Source of the DNA: Chloroflexota bacterium
GTDB taxonomy: Bacteria; Chloroflexota; Limnocylindria; P2-11E
NCBI GenBank assembly: GCA_005889445.1
Contig: VBGS01000096.1
Location: 1 to 24,509 of the forward strand
Length of the DNA: 24,509 nucleotides
Direction of reading: 5' to 3'
The notes under the pieces were generated by a model. It saw nothing but the letters and a program-made list of their open reading frames with translations. It was not told the DNA's origin and did no database searches. Numbering within the stretch: the first letter of the stretch is position 1; each line of letters starts with the position of its first letter. The translations under genes were made by a program, and so were the position numbers. Shown piece after piece: positions 1 to 8,176 of this stretch.

Positions 1-582
1 CTCGACGAACGTCGCGAGCTCGGTGCCGTCGCGCGCCAGGATCCGGCCGCGCGACGTCGCGAGCCGCGTCATGCGGACCAGACGACCGGTCACCAGGTGC
101 GGAAGGATCGCTTCGGGCGTCCACGCGATGCGCCACACCGCCTTCTCGGCCTCACCGACGAGGACCAGCTGCAGGGCGGTCTCTCGGACGAAGTCACCGA
201 CACGCTCGGTATGGAAGGTGACCGAGAGGGGGATCGTGGCCCGGCGCGGGTCGGGCGAGCCGTTCGCGGAGGCCGGATGGTTCGCCGTTCCGGTCTTGGC
301 TTCCACCGATCTCAGCGTCATCTCCTGCGCGACGCGCGGCAGCCGGTCGAGGAAGCCGGCGTCCGTCACCTGAGCCTTCGCGTCGTCGGACACCAGCGAC
401 CACATCGCCTGGTAGTCGTTTCGCGCCCACGACGACGCGTACTGACGCGCGACCGGCTCTGGCACCGGAGGGCCAGGCGTGCACCCCGCGAGGATCGATG
501 CGCACAGGACCGCCAGCGCGAGGACGAACGTGGAGCGGCTAGTAGCCAGCCGCGTAACCCTCGCGGCGCGGGTCGGCGCCAC
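1..582 (-). CDS. Class B penicillin-binding protein, MecA-type N-terminal region (partial, C-terminus beyond window)
   Basis: Only the first 194 codons are visible; the transpeptidase domain lies off the left edge. Residues 17-34 form a lipoprotein signal peptide ending in the lipobox LAGC (Cys34), preceded by an Arg-rich n-region. Residues about 45-155 fit the NTF2-like domain that precedes the transpeptidase in MecA/PBP2a-type proteins: an aromatic-rich first helix (QYASSWARNDYQAMW), then WRIAWTPEAILPHL at 150-163. These are followed by the PBP dimerisation-domain hallmark SRGRILARDGTELA at 177-190. The family makes D,D-transpeptidases acting in peptidoglycan cross-linking outside the membrane; here a lipid anchor is predicted. 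The start is uncertain: GTG at 582 gives a complete signal peptide but has no clear ribosome site and overlaps the end of the upstream gamma-glutamyltransferase gene by 44 nt. It appears to be the last visible member of the arg-led run. Beta-lactam susceptibility cannot be judged from this part. Confidence 0.82.
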   Translation of the reverse strand, partial: MAPTRAARVTRLATSRSTFVLALAVLCASILAGCTPGPPVPEPVARQYASSWARNDYQAMWSLVSDDAKAQVTDAGFLDRLPRVAQEMTLRSVEAKTGTANHPASANGSPDPRRATIPLSVTFHTERVGDFVRETALQLVLVGEAEKAVWRIAWTPEAILPHLVTGRLVRMTRLATSRGRILARDGTELATFVE

Positions 583-2107
583 CGGCGAACGCGCCGTTCG
601 GCTCGATCGCGATGGCCTGCGCGCCGCCGGTGAGCTCGTCCCAGTCGTCGAGCAGCACCACCTCGTGACCTTTTCCCGCGAGAGCGCGCCGGACGGCCTC
701 GGGAAAGCGCCGTTCCATACGCAGCGTCCGCCCTGAGTCGTGGTACCAGCGCGGCTCCTCGATGGCACGCTGCACGTCCATCCCGAAGGACATCAGCGCG
801 ACGCCGAGCTGGAAGTTCGTCTGCACCTGAGCCTGGCGTCCGGGCGTCCCGAATACGAAGCGCGGCGACGATCCATCGAGCGCGATCACGGTGTTGAGCG
901 TGTGGACCGGCCGCTTGCGAGGCACGAGCGCGTTCGGCGATCGCTGGTCGAGCGAGAAACCGGTCACGCGGTTGTTGAGCAGCAGCCCCGTCCCGGGGAC
1001 GACGGCGGCGGCGCCGAACGCGCTGAACACGCTCTGGATCAGCGAGACGGCGTTCCCGTCTCTATCGACCACCGCCAGATAGGTCGTGTCGGCGGGTGTC
1101 ATCAGCGCGCCGGCCTCGCTGCGCTCGCTCGCCTTCGCGTTCACCGCGCGTCGGCGCCCCGCGATGAACTCGGGGTCGAGCAGCCGCCGGCCGTCGAATT
1201 CGACGAACGCGGGATCGCCCGCATGCGCGTCACGATCCGCGAAGGCGAGCTTCTTCGTCTCGACCATGAGATGCACCAGGTCGGCGCTTCCCCACTCGAG
1301 CGAGGTCAGGTCGAGGCCTGACGCGATCGCGAGCTCCTCGATGAGGATGTGGCCCTGTGAGACCGGCGGCTGACCGAATACTCGGAAGCCGCCGAAGTCG
1401 ATCGCGAGCGGCTCCGGGCGGTCGGTGTGATGCGCCGCAAGATCGGTCCGGTCGATGGCGCCCCCGATCGCGTCGACAGCGGTAGCGAATCGCTCGCCGA
1501 GGTCGCCCCGGTAGAACGCGTCGGCCCCCTCGCGCGAGATCTCGCGGAGCGACACGGCCAGATCCGGCTGCTGGAGCATCTCGCCCGCGCGGGGCCATCG
1601 GCCTCGCGGCCCGAAGAGATGTGCCGCCTCCTCGTCGTCCGCCAGGCGGTCCCCCTCCTCGGCGATCGCCGCCGCGAGCCGGTCGCTCACCGGGAAGCCC
1701 GCCTCCGCGTACGCGATCGCGGCCTCGAGCGCGCGCTCCAGCCCGAGCCGGCCATGGTCGTGCATGAGATCGGCAAGTCCCGCGATCAGGCCGGGCACGG
1801 TCGCGAGGATCGCGCCCTGCTGCGGGAACGCATCGCCGAACCGCTCCACATCGATCGACCGCGGCGCTGCTCCAGATCCGTTGTACGCGTCGACCTCACG
1901 CGATCGTGCGTCGTACACGAGGGCGAAGATGTCACCGCCGAACGAGGTGCGGTGCGGCATGACGACCGCGCAGACGGCGGCGGCGGCCACCGCCGCGTCG
2001 ATCGCGTTGCCGCCCTCGCGGAGCGCGGCAAGACCGGCGGCGGTCGCGAGGTGATGTCCGCTCGCGACGAGCCCGTTCGCTGCGCGGATCGTGGGGCGGG
2101 TGGTCAC
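539..2107 (-). CDS. Gamma-glutamyltransferase/glutathione hydrolase-like Ntn hydrolase, YwrD type
   Basis: A 522-residue member of the gamma-glutamyltranspeptidase family. These enzymes self-cleave before a Thr that then acts as nucleophile on gamma-glutamyl compounds such as glutathione. Thr341 in ADTTYLAVVDRDGNAVS is the expected nucleophile. The N-terminal GGNAIDAAVAAAA (32-44), the GTPGRQAQVQ stretch (420-429) and the C-terminal GADPRREGYAAG (510-521) are also family features. There is no signal peptide, so it should be cytoplasmic. RPVHTLN (399-405) stands where E. coli GGT has its SSMSP segment; this and the length resemble Bacillus YwrD rather than secreted GGT. I chose GTG at 2107 because GGGAG lies about 7 nt before it; the longer frame upstream is low-complexity Arg/Ser. 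It lies 13 nt after the small membrane gene in the arg-led run. A related acylase or oxamate amidohydrolase role is possible. Confidence 0.88.
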   Translation of the reverse strand: MTTRPTIRAANGLVASGHHLATAAGLAALREGGNAIDAAVAAAAVCAVVMPHRTSFGGDIFALVYDARSREVDAYNGSGAAPRSIDVERFGDAFPQQGAILATVPGLIAGLADLMHDHGRLGLERALEAAIAYAEAGFPVSDRLAAAIAEEGDRLADDEEAAHLFGPRGRWPRAGEMLQQPDLAVSLREISREGADAFYRGDLGERFATAVDAIGGAIDRTDLAAHHTDRPEPLAIDFGGFRVFGQPPVSQGHILIEELAIASGLDLTSLEWGSADLVHLMVETKKLAFADRDAHAGDPAFVEFDGRRLLDPEFIAGRRRAVNAKASERSEAGALMTPADTTYLAVVDRDGNAVSLIQSVFSAFGAAAVVPGTGLLLNNRVTGFSLDQRSPNALVPRKRPVHTLNTVIALDGSSPRFVFGTPGRQAQVQTNFQLGVALMSFGMDVQRAIEEPRWYHDSGRTLRMERRFPEAVRRALAGKGHEVVLLDDWDELTGGAQAIAIEPNGAFAGGADPRREGYAAGY

Positions 2108-2120
2108 GCGGCTCCCGATG

Positions 2121-2498
2121 TTAAGGCGCGAACGCGAACGCGACGCGTGCCGCGACCGCGGAGGCCGCGGCGATGCCGATGCCGAGCGCGAGCGAGTCAC
2201 GAGGCCGAGGCACCAGTGGGATGAGCGCGAGAGCCAGCAGGACGAACCCGAGGCGCGGGCTGTTCGCGGTCAGAAGGCCGCCGAACAGAACGTATCCGAT
2301 GGAGACCCAGGCGATCGTCGCGAACGAGTTCGTGGCAATGACGATCGCGCAGATCGCCGCCGCGAGGACTGAGCCCCACAGCACGTACTCGCTGAAGGTC
2401 TGGGCGAATCGGCCGTTCGTCTCCGCGCGCGCGATCCCGCCCATCGCGACCGTGTCGAAGCCGGCGCAGAAGAACCGGGCGAGCTTGTTGAGCCTCAC
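2121..2498 (-). CDS. Small four-helix membrane protein, unknown function
   Basis: A 125-residue protein that I do not recognise. A basic, Cys-containing N-terminal region (1-35) is followed by four likely membrane segments at about 38-56, 60-78, 82-97 and 101-122, with a short RPRD loop before the last. I chose GTG at 2498 because it overlaps the stop codon of the preceding acetyltransferase gene as GTGA, the pattern used by most genes in this run; ATG at 2441 is an alternative. Its position between an ArgA-like acetyltransferase and gamma-glutamyltransferase gives no firm clue to function. It has no visible enzyme or transporter motif. Confidence 0.7.
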   Translation of the reverse strand: MRLNKLARFFCAGFDTVAMGGIARAETNGRFAQTFSEYVLWGSVLAAAICAIVIATNSFATIAWVSIGYVLFGGLLTANSPRLGFVLLALALIPLVPRPRDSLALGIGIAAASAVAARVAFAFAP

Positions 2499-3031
2499 CG
2501 CGGCTCGACGCCCAGGAACAGCCGCGTGTAGCCGACCGGCTCGCCCGCCGAGAGAGGCTCCGGAATGGTCCCGTCCAGATGCAGCAGCATCGCGTGCTCG
2601 TCGCACGCGAAACGCTTTGGACAGACCGGGCACTCGGAAGCGCTCTTCTCGGGCAACCGCCCCAGGCTCGTGATCACGAAACCGCACTTTTGAAAGAAGT
2701 CGGGAACGAGCGTGAGCGCGAAGACGCGGCGGAGCCCCAGCCGGCGAGCCTCCGCGACACAGGCACGGACCAGCGCGCGGCCGATTCCCCGCCCGGCGGT
2801 CTCGGGCTGGACCGCGAGCGAGCGGATCTCGGCGAGATCCGGGGTGAGGACCGCGAGCGCGCAGCAACCGAGGAATCCCCGCTCATCCTCGGCGACAAGA
2901 AAGTCGCGCACGTGCTCGAGCAGGAAATCGCGCGAGCGCTCGAGCATCCGGTCGTCACGCGCGTACTCGTTGATGAGCGTCCGCATGTCGTCGACATCCT
3001 CGACGCGCGCCGCCCGGATCGCGACGCTCAC
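2495..3031 (-). CDS. GNAT N-acetyltransferase, ArgA-like (probable N-acetylglutamate synthase)
   Basis: A 178-residue single-domain GNAT protein. The acetyl-CoA binding loop is VQPETAGRGIGRALV (74-88), preceded by the beta-strand EIRSLAV. After the core comes ECPVCPKRFACDEHAM (133-148), with Cys134, Cys137 and Cys143. This Cys-rich segment resembles the C..CPK...CDE.AM segment of short ArgA-type N-acetylglutamate synthases (COG1246) as I recall that family. The predicted reaction, acetyl-CoA plus glutamate to N-acetylglutamate, is the first step of arginine synthesis. Placement directly after argH, with a GTGA start/stop overlap, supports this. It would share that step with ArgJ if ArgJ is bifunctional. 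The GTG start is fixed by the overlap. Another amino-acid acetyltransferase specificity cannot be excluded. Confidence 0.82.
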   Translation of the reverse strand: MSVAIRAARVEDVDDMRTLINEYARDDRMLERSRDFLLEHVRDFLVAEDERGFLGCCALAVLTPDLAEIRSLAVQPETAGRGIGRALVRACVAEARRLGLRRVFALTLVPDFFQKCGFVITSLGRLPEKSASECPVCPKRFACDEHAMLLHLDGTIPEPLSAGEPVGYTRLFLGVEPR

Positions 3032-4398
3032 GCGAGCGCCTGCCGAGCCTCTTCGAGCGCCTCCCGCACGCGGCCTGGCGCGGTCCCACCGGGCGAGCTG
3101 CGTGATGCGACGGAGCGCTCGGCGCTCAGCTCATCGATCGCGCTCGGTTCGAAACGCGCGTCGAAGCGCCGCAGGTCGGCGATCGTCATCCCGTTCAGAT
3201 CATGGCCATTGGCGAGACGGTCGCGCACGATGCGGCCGACGATCTCGTGGGCTTCGCGGAACGGCACGCCACGTTTCGCGAGATGGTCCGCGAGGTCCGT
3301 CGCGCCGAGCATCCCGCGCTCGGTGGCGCGCCGCATCGCGTCACGGTCGAAGCGAACCCCACCCACGACGAGCGCGAGCGTGGCCACGGCCGGCGCCATC
3401 TCGGCGGCGTCGTAGAGCGGCGCGCGTTGCTCCTGCAGATCGCCGTCGTACGCGAGCGGAAGACCCTTCAGCGCGGTGAGCACAGCGACGAGATCGCCGA
3501 TCGCGCGGCCGGCGCGTCCGCGCACCAGCTCGGGAACGTCGGGGTTCTTCTTCTGGGGCATGATGCTCGAACCGGTCGCGTGGCTGTCGGCGATCTCCGC
3601 GAAGCCGAATTCCGCCGACGTCCAGAGCACCAGCTCCTCGGCCAGGCGGGACGCGTGCACTGCCGCGAGCGCGGCGACGTAGACGAAGTCGGCGACGAAA
3701 TCGCGGTCCGCGACCGCGTCGATGCTGTTGCGGAAGGCTCTCGCGAAGCCGAGCTCGCGCGCGACCGACGCCGGGTCGACCGGATGCGGTGTCCCGGCCA
3801 GCGCCCCGGCGCCGAGCGGCGAGACCGCGGCGCGCTCGCGCGCTTCGGCGATCCGCTGGCGGTCCCGACGGAGAGCCTCGACATGGGCGAGCAGGTGGTG
3901 CGCGAGCGAGATCGGCTGCGCCCGCTGGAGATGCGTGTAGCCCGGAAACACCGTGTCGATCTCATCCTCGGCACGGCGGACCAGGGCGACGGCGAGCGAG
4001 CGGACCGCGTTCTCGAGCTGGTCGTGAAGGTCGAGGACGAACAGGCGCAGATCCAGCGCGATCTGGTCGTTCCGGCTTCGCCCGGTGTGCAGCTTGCCGG
4101 CGGTGCCGCCGATCCGCTCGGCCAGGACCTGCTCGACCGCGGAGTGCACATCCTCGGCCCCGGCCGGCCACGAGAACGAGCCGGCGGCGATCTCGCTCGC
4201 GATGCGCTCGAGCTCTCGCACGAGCGTCGCCGATTCGTCTTTGGTCACGATCCCCTGCCGTCCGAGCATCCGCGCGTGCGCGATGCTGCCGCGGACGTCG
4301 TGCGTCGCGATCCGCTTGTCGAGCTCGAGCGACGAGGTGAACGCACGGACTTTTGGATCGAGCGCGCCCGCGAAGCGTCCGGACCACAGGTCCTTCAT
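3028..4398 (-). CDS. argH: Argininosuccinate lyase
   Basis: A 456-residue cytosolic enzyme that splits argininosuccinate into arginine and fumarate, the last step of arginine synthesis. The fumarase/aspartase superfamily signature GSSIMPQKKNP lies at 276-286, with the catalytic Ser at 277 or 278. TGRSRNDQ (105-112) and YTHLQRAQP (154-162) are further active-site blocks of the family. The N-terminal LWSGRF and the length fit ArgH. ATG at 4398 overlaps the argG stop as ATGA, which fixes the start. Its own stop overlaps the next gene as GTGA. The usual YNRDLQEDK-like segment reads YDGDLQEQRAP, a mild departure I would not read as loss of function. Confidence 0.97.
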   Translation of the reverse strand: MKDLWSGRFAGALDPKVRAFTSSLELDKRIATHDVRGSIAHARMLGRQGIVTKDESATLVRELERIASEIAAGSFSWPAGAEDVHSAVEQVLAERIGGTAGKLHTGRSRNDQIALDLRLFVLDLHDQLENAVRSLAVALVRRAEDEIDTVFPGYTHLQRAQPISLAHHLLAHVEALRRDRQRIAEARERAAVSPLGAGALAGTPHPVDPASVARELGFARAFRNSIDAVADRDFVADFVYVAALAAVHASRLAEELVLWTSAEFGFAEIADSHATGSSIMPQKKNPDVPELVRGRAGRAIGDLVAVLTALKGLPLAYDGDLQEQRAPLYDAAEMAPAVATLALVVGGVRFDRDAMRRATERGMLGATDLADHLAKRGVPFREAHEIVGRIVRDRLANGHDLNGMTIADLRRFDARFEPSAIDELSAERSVASRSSPGGTAPGRVREALEEARQALA

Positions 4399-5708
4399 CG
4401 CTTGCGCTTCGTCGCCTTGTTGGGTCCGGGCTTCGCCGCGCCGGGCGCCGAGAGCGCTTTGCGCGGGATCTCGAGCGCCGCCTCGCTGCCCTCGCCCCAG
4501 AGCACCTGGGTGCGCGCCTGCGTCCGGAGCGGCAGCCCGAACACGGTGATGAATCCCTCCGACGCTTTGTGATCGAACGCATCGCCCTTGCCATATGTGG
4601 CGAGCGCCGTCTGGTAGAGCGAGCTCGGCGAGCGGCGCCCGACCACGGTCGCCGCCCCCCGGTCGAAGCGGACGCGCACCTCGCCGCTCACGAAGCGCTG
4701 GGTGCTTCGCACGTACGTGGCGAGATCCTGATGGTGCGCCGAGAACCAGAGCCCGTTGTATACAAGCTCTGCATACTCCTGCGCGACGCGCGCCTTGAAG
4801 CGGATGACCTCCTTGGTGAGGACGAGCGACTCGAGCGCTCGAGCGGCCTGATGAAGGACCAGCGCGGCCGGTGCCTCGTAGATCTCGCGCGACTTGATGC
4901 CCACAAGACGGTCCTCGACCATGTCGATCCGACCGACGCCGTGCTTGCCGGCGATCTCGTTCAGGGATCGAATGAGCGCGACGCCGTCGAGCCTCGCGCC
5001 GTCCAGCGTCGCGGGGACGCCTTCGACGAACTCGATCGCGACCTCGCGCGGCTTCGCGGGCGCCTCGTCCGGATCGACGGTCCAGTGGTAGACGTCGCGC
5101 GGTGGCGCGTCCCAGGGATCCTCGAGCACGCCGGCTTCGATCGAGCGGCCCCACAGGTTCTCGTCGACGCTGTACGGACTCTTCTTCGTGGCTTCGACCG
5201 GAATGCCGTGCCGGCGCGCGTAATCGATCTCCTCGTCGCGCGTCATGTTCATCCCGCCGCGCATCGGCGCGATCACCGTGAGGTCGGGCGCGAGTGCTCC
5301 GACGGCCAGGTCGAACCGGACCTGATCGTTGCCCTTCCCGGTGCAGCCATGCGCCACGAAGCGGGCGTTCTCGGCGCGCGCCGCGTCCACGAGGAGCTTC
5401 GCGAGGAGCGGCCGACCCAGGGCGGTGGCGAGGGGATAGCGGTCTTCATAGAGCGCACCCGCCTGAAGCGCCGGCCAGACGAAATAGCGCACGAAGACCT
5501 CGCGGGCGTCCTGAACGATCGCCTTCTTCGCTCCGCTCGCGATGGCCTTGCGCTGCACCGCCTCGAGATCGCCGGTCGCCCCCAGATCGCCGGTGCACGT
5601 CACGACCTCGAAGCCGAGCGTCTCGCGCAGCCAGGCCACGGCGACGGATGTGTCGAGGCCCCCCGAGTAGGCGAGGACGCAGGTCTCCCCCGCGTACGCC
5701 TTGCTCAC
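4395..5708 (-). CDS. argG: Argininosuccinate synthase
   Basis: A 437-residue ATP-dependent enzyme joining citrulline and aspartate to give argininosuccinate. The N-type ATP pyrophosphatase loop is AYSGGLDTS (13-21), and HGCTGKGNDQVRF (120-132) is the family's second signature. The length is slightly above the roughly 400 of short-type ArgG, mainly because of a basic Pro/Lys/Arg C-terminal tail (GPNKATKRKR). GTG at 5708 is preceded by a strong GGGAGGT ribosome site about 4 nt away and overlaps the argR stop as GTGA. The frame continues open far upstream, but that part has no conserved sequence and lies over argR. It is followed by argH with an ATGA overlap. Confidence 0.97.
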   Translation of the reverse strand: MSKAYAGETCVLAYSGGLDTSVAVAWLRETLGFEVVTCTGDLGATGDLEAVQRKAIASGAKKAIVQDAREVFVRYFVWPALQAGALYEDRYPLATALGRPLLAKLLVDAARAENARFVAHGCTGKGNDQVRFDLAVGALAPDLTVIAPMRGGMNMTRDEEIDYARRHGIPVEATKKSPYSVDENLWGRSIEAGVLEDPWDAPPRDVYHWTVDPDEAPAKPREVAIEFVEGVPATLDGARLDGVALIRSLNEIAGKHGVGRIDMVEDRLVGIKSREIYEAPAALVLHQAARALESLVLTKEVIRFKARVAQEYAELVYNGLWFSAHHQDLATYVRSTQRFVSGEVRVRFDRGAATVVGRRSPSSLYQTALATYGKGDAFDHKASEGFITVFGLPLRTQARTQVLWGEGSEAALEIPRKALSAPGAAKPGPNKATKRKR

Positions 5709-6190
5709 CGGACCTCCCGCGGCGCGATCCCAAAGCTCTTGAGCTCCCCCAGCAGCGAGCGTGCGTGCCGCTCGGATGACGCGGCGACGAAGACCGTGTC
5801 GTCGCCCGCGAGCGTGCCGATGACTCCGTCGAGGCCCGACGCGTCGAGCGCCGCACCGAGGGCGTTGGCCGTTCCGGGGAGCGACCGGAGCACGACCAGA
5901 TTCGCGGCGAGGGCGCCCTCGACCGGATAGTCCTCGCAGAACCGCCGCAGCCGCTCCACACCCCCGCCGCCCGAAGCCGCGGACGGCGCCGCGTACGCGT
6001 GCGTTCCGTCGCGCACCACTTTCACCAGACCGAGCTCGACGATGTCGCGCGACACCGTCGCCTGCGTCGCGTCGAAGCCGGCCGCGCGCAGCGAGCGGAC
6101 CAGATCGGCCTGCGTCGCGAGCCGGCGCTGCGTGACGAGGCGCAGGAGCGCCTGCTGGCGGTGGTGCTTTCGCGCGAGCGCCTCTCTCAC
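5705..6190 (-). CDS. argR: Arginine repressor
   Basis: A 161-residue transcription regulator of the ArgR/AhrC family, which in the presence of arginine binds ARG boxes as a hexamer. The N-terminal winged helix-turn-helix spans about 5-70 with the recognition helix ATQATVSRDIVELGLVKV (41-58). The C-terminal oligomerisation and arginine-binding domain carries GTLAGDDTVFV (125-135); Asp130 and Asp131 are the expected arginine contacts. A Gly-rich linker joins the domains. GTG at 6190 overlaps the argB stop as GTGA. Lying inside the operon it would control, it is likely autoregulated through the box before argC (9210-9223). Confidence 0.95.
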   Translation of the reverse strand: MREALARKHHRQQALLRLVTQRRLATQADLVRSLRAAGFDATQATVSRDIVELGLVKVVRDGTHAYAAPSAASGGGGVERLRRFCEDYPVEGALAANLVVLRSLPGTANALGAALDASGLDGVIGTLAGDDTVFVAASSERHARSLLGELKSFGIAPREVR

Positions 6191-6975
6191 GCGGCGGCCT
6201 CGAATACCGTGCCGACCTCCTCGCCCGCGAGGAGCCGCTCGATCTCGTCGATCCCGCTCGGAGCGACGATGGCGGCACGGCATCCGGCCGCCGCGGCCAT
6301 GAGGCAGGCCTCGACCTTGGGACGCATCCCGCCTTCGATCGTGCCGTCATCCACGAGCGCGCGTGCCCGCTCGGCGTCGAGCCTGGCGATCACCCTTCCG
6401 TTCTTGTCGCGAACTCCGGGAACGTCCGTGACGAACACGAGGAGGCGGGCGCCGAGGCTCGCGGCGATCGCGCCCGCGGCCGCGTCGCCGTTCACGTTGA
6501 GGATCTCTCCACTCTCGCGTTCGAGGGCCGCTGGCGCGACGACGGGCACGCGCCCGGCGTCGATAAGCTCCTCGAGCAGCGCGCTGTCCACCAGCGTCAC
6601 GTTGCCGACGTAGCCGAGCTCCGCATCTTCGCGCTCCGCACGCAGGAGGCCGCCGTCGATCCCGGTGAGCCCGACCGCCGGAACGCCGCGTCGTATGAGC
6701 GTCGCGACGACGCGTCCGTTCGCAAGGCCGCCCAGCACCGCGAGCGCGAGGTCCCGGGTCTCGGGGTCCGTGACGCGAAGACCGCGAACGAACCGCGTCT
6801 TCATGCCCAGGCGTTCGGCCCACTCGCCGACGAGCGGACCCCCGCCGTGCACGACGACCAGCGGATGGCCCGCGTCCGAGATAGCGACGACCGCGTCGAG
6901 CGCCGCGTCGCTGTCCGAAGCGACGGACCCGCCGACCTTCAGCACGACCGCATCGCTACGTGGTGTAGTCGGCAT
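6187..6975 (-). CDS. argB: Acetylglutamate kinase
   Basis: A 262-residue amino-acid kinase that phosphorylates N-acetylglutamate. Motifs are VLKVGGS (11-17), VVHGGGP (41-47), RGLRVTD (64-70), LNVNGDAAAG (159-168) and the nucleotide-site GGMRPK (215-220). Only about ten residues precede the first strand, so the long N-terminal helix typical of arginine-inhibited hexameric kinases is absent. I infer that feedback control probably does not act on this enzyme. ATG at 6975 lies 20 nt inside the end of argJ; no strong ribosome site is visible, which suggests coupled translation. argR follows with a GTGA overlap. Confidence 0.96.
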   Translation of the reverse strand: MPTTPRSDAVVLKVGGSVASDSDAALDAVVAISDAGHPLVVVHGGGPLVGEWAERLGMKTRFVRGLRVTDPETRDLALAVLGGLANGRVVATLIRRGVPAVGLTGIDGGLLRAEREDAELGYVGNVTLVDSALLEELIDAGRVPVVAPAALERESGEILNVNGDAAAGAIAASLGARLLVFVTDVPGVRDKNGRVIARLDAERARALVDDGTIEGGMRPKVEACLMAAAAGCRAAIVAPSGIDEIERLLAGEEVGTVFEAAA

Positions 6976-8176
6976 TGATCCGCACGTATTCCTCTGAGAG
7001 GTCGGTTCCCCAGGCTTCCGCCTTGCCCTTGCCGACCCCGAGCTCGATCCGGATGCGGAGCCCGGGCTCGGTGAAGATCTCGCGCATGCGCGCCTTGTCG
7101 AAGGCGCACGGCGCTCCGGACTCGAAAACGTTGACGTCACCGATGCGGATCGCCGCGCGAGTCTGGTCGACCTTTGCTCCCGATCGACCCGCGGCGGCAA
7201 TGATGCGACCCCAGTTCGGGTCAGCGCCGTGGATGGCCGTCTTTACCAGGTTCGACGTCGTGATCGCGCGGGCCGCGAGCATGGCTTCCTCATCCGACGC
7301 TGCGTTCCTGACCACCACCTTGAACACGCGGGTCACCCCCTCGCCGTCGGCGAGGATCTCCTGCGCCAGTTCGTCGCAAGTGCGGAAGAGCGCGTCCTGG
7401 ACCCCGTACCGATCCTTCCCCTCCGCCTTCAAGCCCGACGCTCCGTTGGCGAGAAGGAGCAGGGTGTCGTTGGTGCTCGTATCGCCGTCGATGCTGATCC
7501 TGTTGAACGATTCCGCGGCGAAAGACCGAGTCAGCCCTGTCAGATTTGCGCCCACGACCGCGTCCGTCAGGACAAAGGCGAGCATCGTCGCCATGTTTGG
7601 GTGGATCATCCCGGCACCCTTCGCGACCCCGCGAACGTGAATCGTGCCGCTCGCTCCGGCCCATCCGAGAACACAGTCGTGCCGCGACAGCTTCGGTCGC
7701 GTATCGGTCGTCATCATCGCTCTGGCCACGTCGTCCCAGCCATCGGAACGCAGGTCGATCGACGCGATCGCGCTGGTGATGCGCTCGATCGGAAGCGCTA
7801 CGCCGATGACTCCGGTGCTGGCCACCGCGATCTCGTGTAGGTCGCAGCCGATCTTGTCAGCGGCGGCCTTGGCCATCGCGATCGCGTCGCGCTCGCCCTG
7901 TTCGCCCGTGCAGGCATTCGCATTTCCGGAGTTGACGACGATCGCGCGGAGCGGGCCGCGCTCCAGGTGGCGCCTGGTGACGACGCATGGCGCCGCGATG
8001 ACCTGGTTCGTGGTGAAGACGCCTCCCGCGTAGCACGGACGATCCGAGACGATGAGAGCGACGTCGAGCCTGGTTGGTGTGCCGTCTCTCACACCCGCGG
8101 CAGCGGCACCCGTCGTGAAGCCTAAAAGGTCGCCAGTGGGCCGCGCGAACCAGGGGTCGCCCTCCGTCATGGCCAT
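6956..8176 (-). CDS. argJ: Glutamate N-acetyltransferase/amino-acid acetyltransferase
   Basis: A 406-residue Ntn-fold enzyme that moves the acetyl group from N-acetylornithine to glutamate; some members also use acetyl-CoA. It self-cleaves before a Thr, here Thr197 in KGAGMIHPNMATMLAF (186-201). Other family blocks are NSGNANACTG (82-91) and DPNWGRI near the C-terminus. Either ATG at 8176 (a GAGG lies about 10 nt upstream) or ATG at 8170 (ATGA overlap with the argC stop, as elsewhere in the operon) could start translation; they differ by two residues. Mono- versus bifunctionality cannot be read from sequence alone. A separate ArgA-like gene in the same operon makes either state workable. Confidence 0.96.
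   Translation of the reverse strand: MAMTEGDPWFARPTGDLLGFTTGAAAAGVRDGTPTRLDVALIVSDRPCYAGGVFTTNQVIAAPCVVTRRHLERGPLRAIVVNSGNANACTGEQGERDAIAMAKAAADKIGCDLHEIAVASTGVIGVALPIERITSAIASIDLRSDGWDDVARAMMTTDTRPKLSRHDCVLGWAGASGTIHVRGVAKGAGMIHPNMATMLAFVLTDAVVGANLTGLTRSFAAESFNRISIDGDTSTNDTLLLLANGASGLKAEGKDRYGVQDALFRTCDELAQEILADGEGVTRVFKVVVRNAASDEEAMLAARAITTSNLVKTAIHGADPNWGRIIAAAGRSGAKVDQTRAAIRIGDVNVFESGAPCAFDKARMREIFTEPGLRIRIELGVGKGKAEAWGTDLSEEYVRINADYTT

Noticed and set aside
2108..2200. N-terminal extension of the gamma-glutamyltransferase as a signal or transit peptide
   Set aside because: The extra 31 codons are Arg/Ser-rich without a hydrophobic core, and overlap the end of the upstream gene; a ribosome site marks GTG 2107 as the start.
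4353..5930. Long plus-strand open frame (525 codons) opposite argG/argH/argR
   Set aside because: It is antisense to well-conserved genes and has the Arg/Gly/Asp-rich, low-similarity composition that GC-rich antisense frames produce. No family is recognisable.
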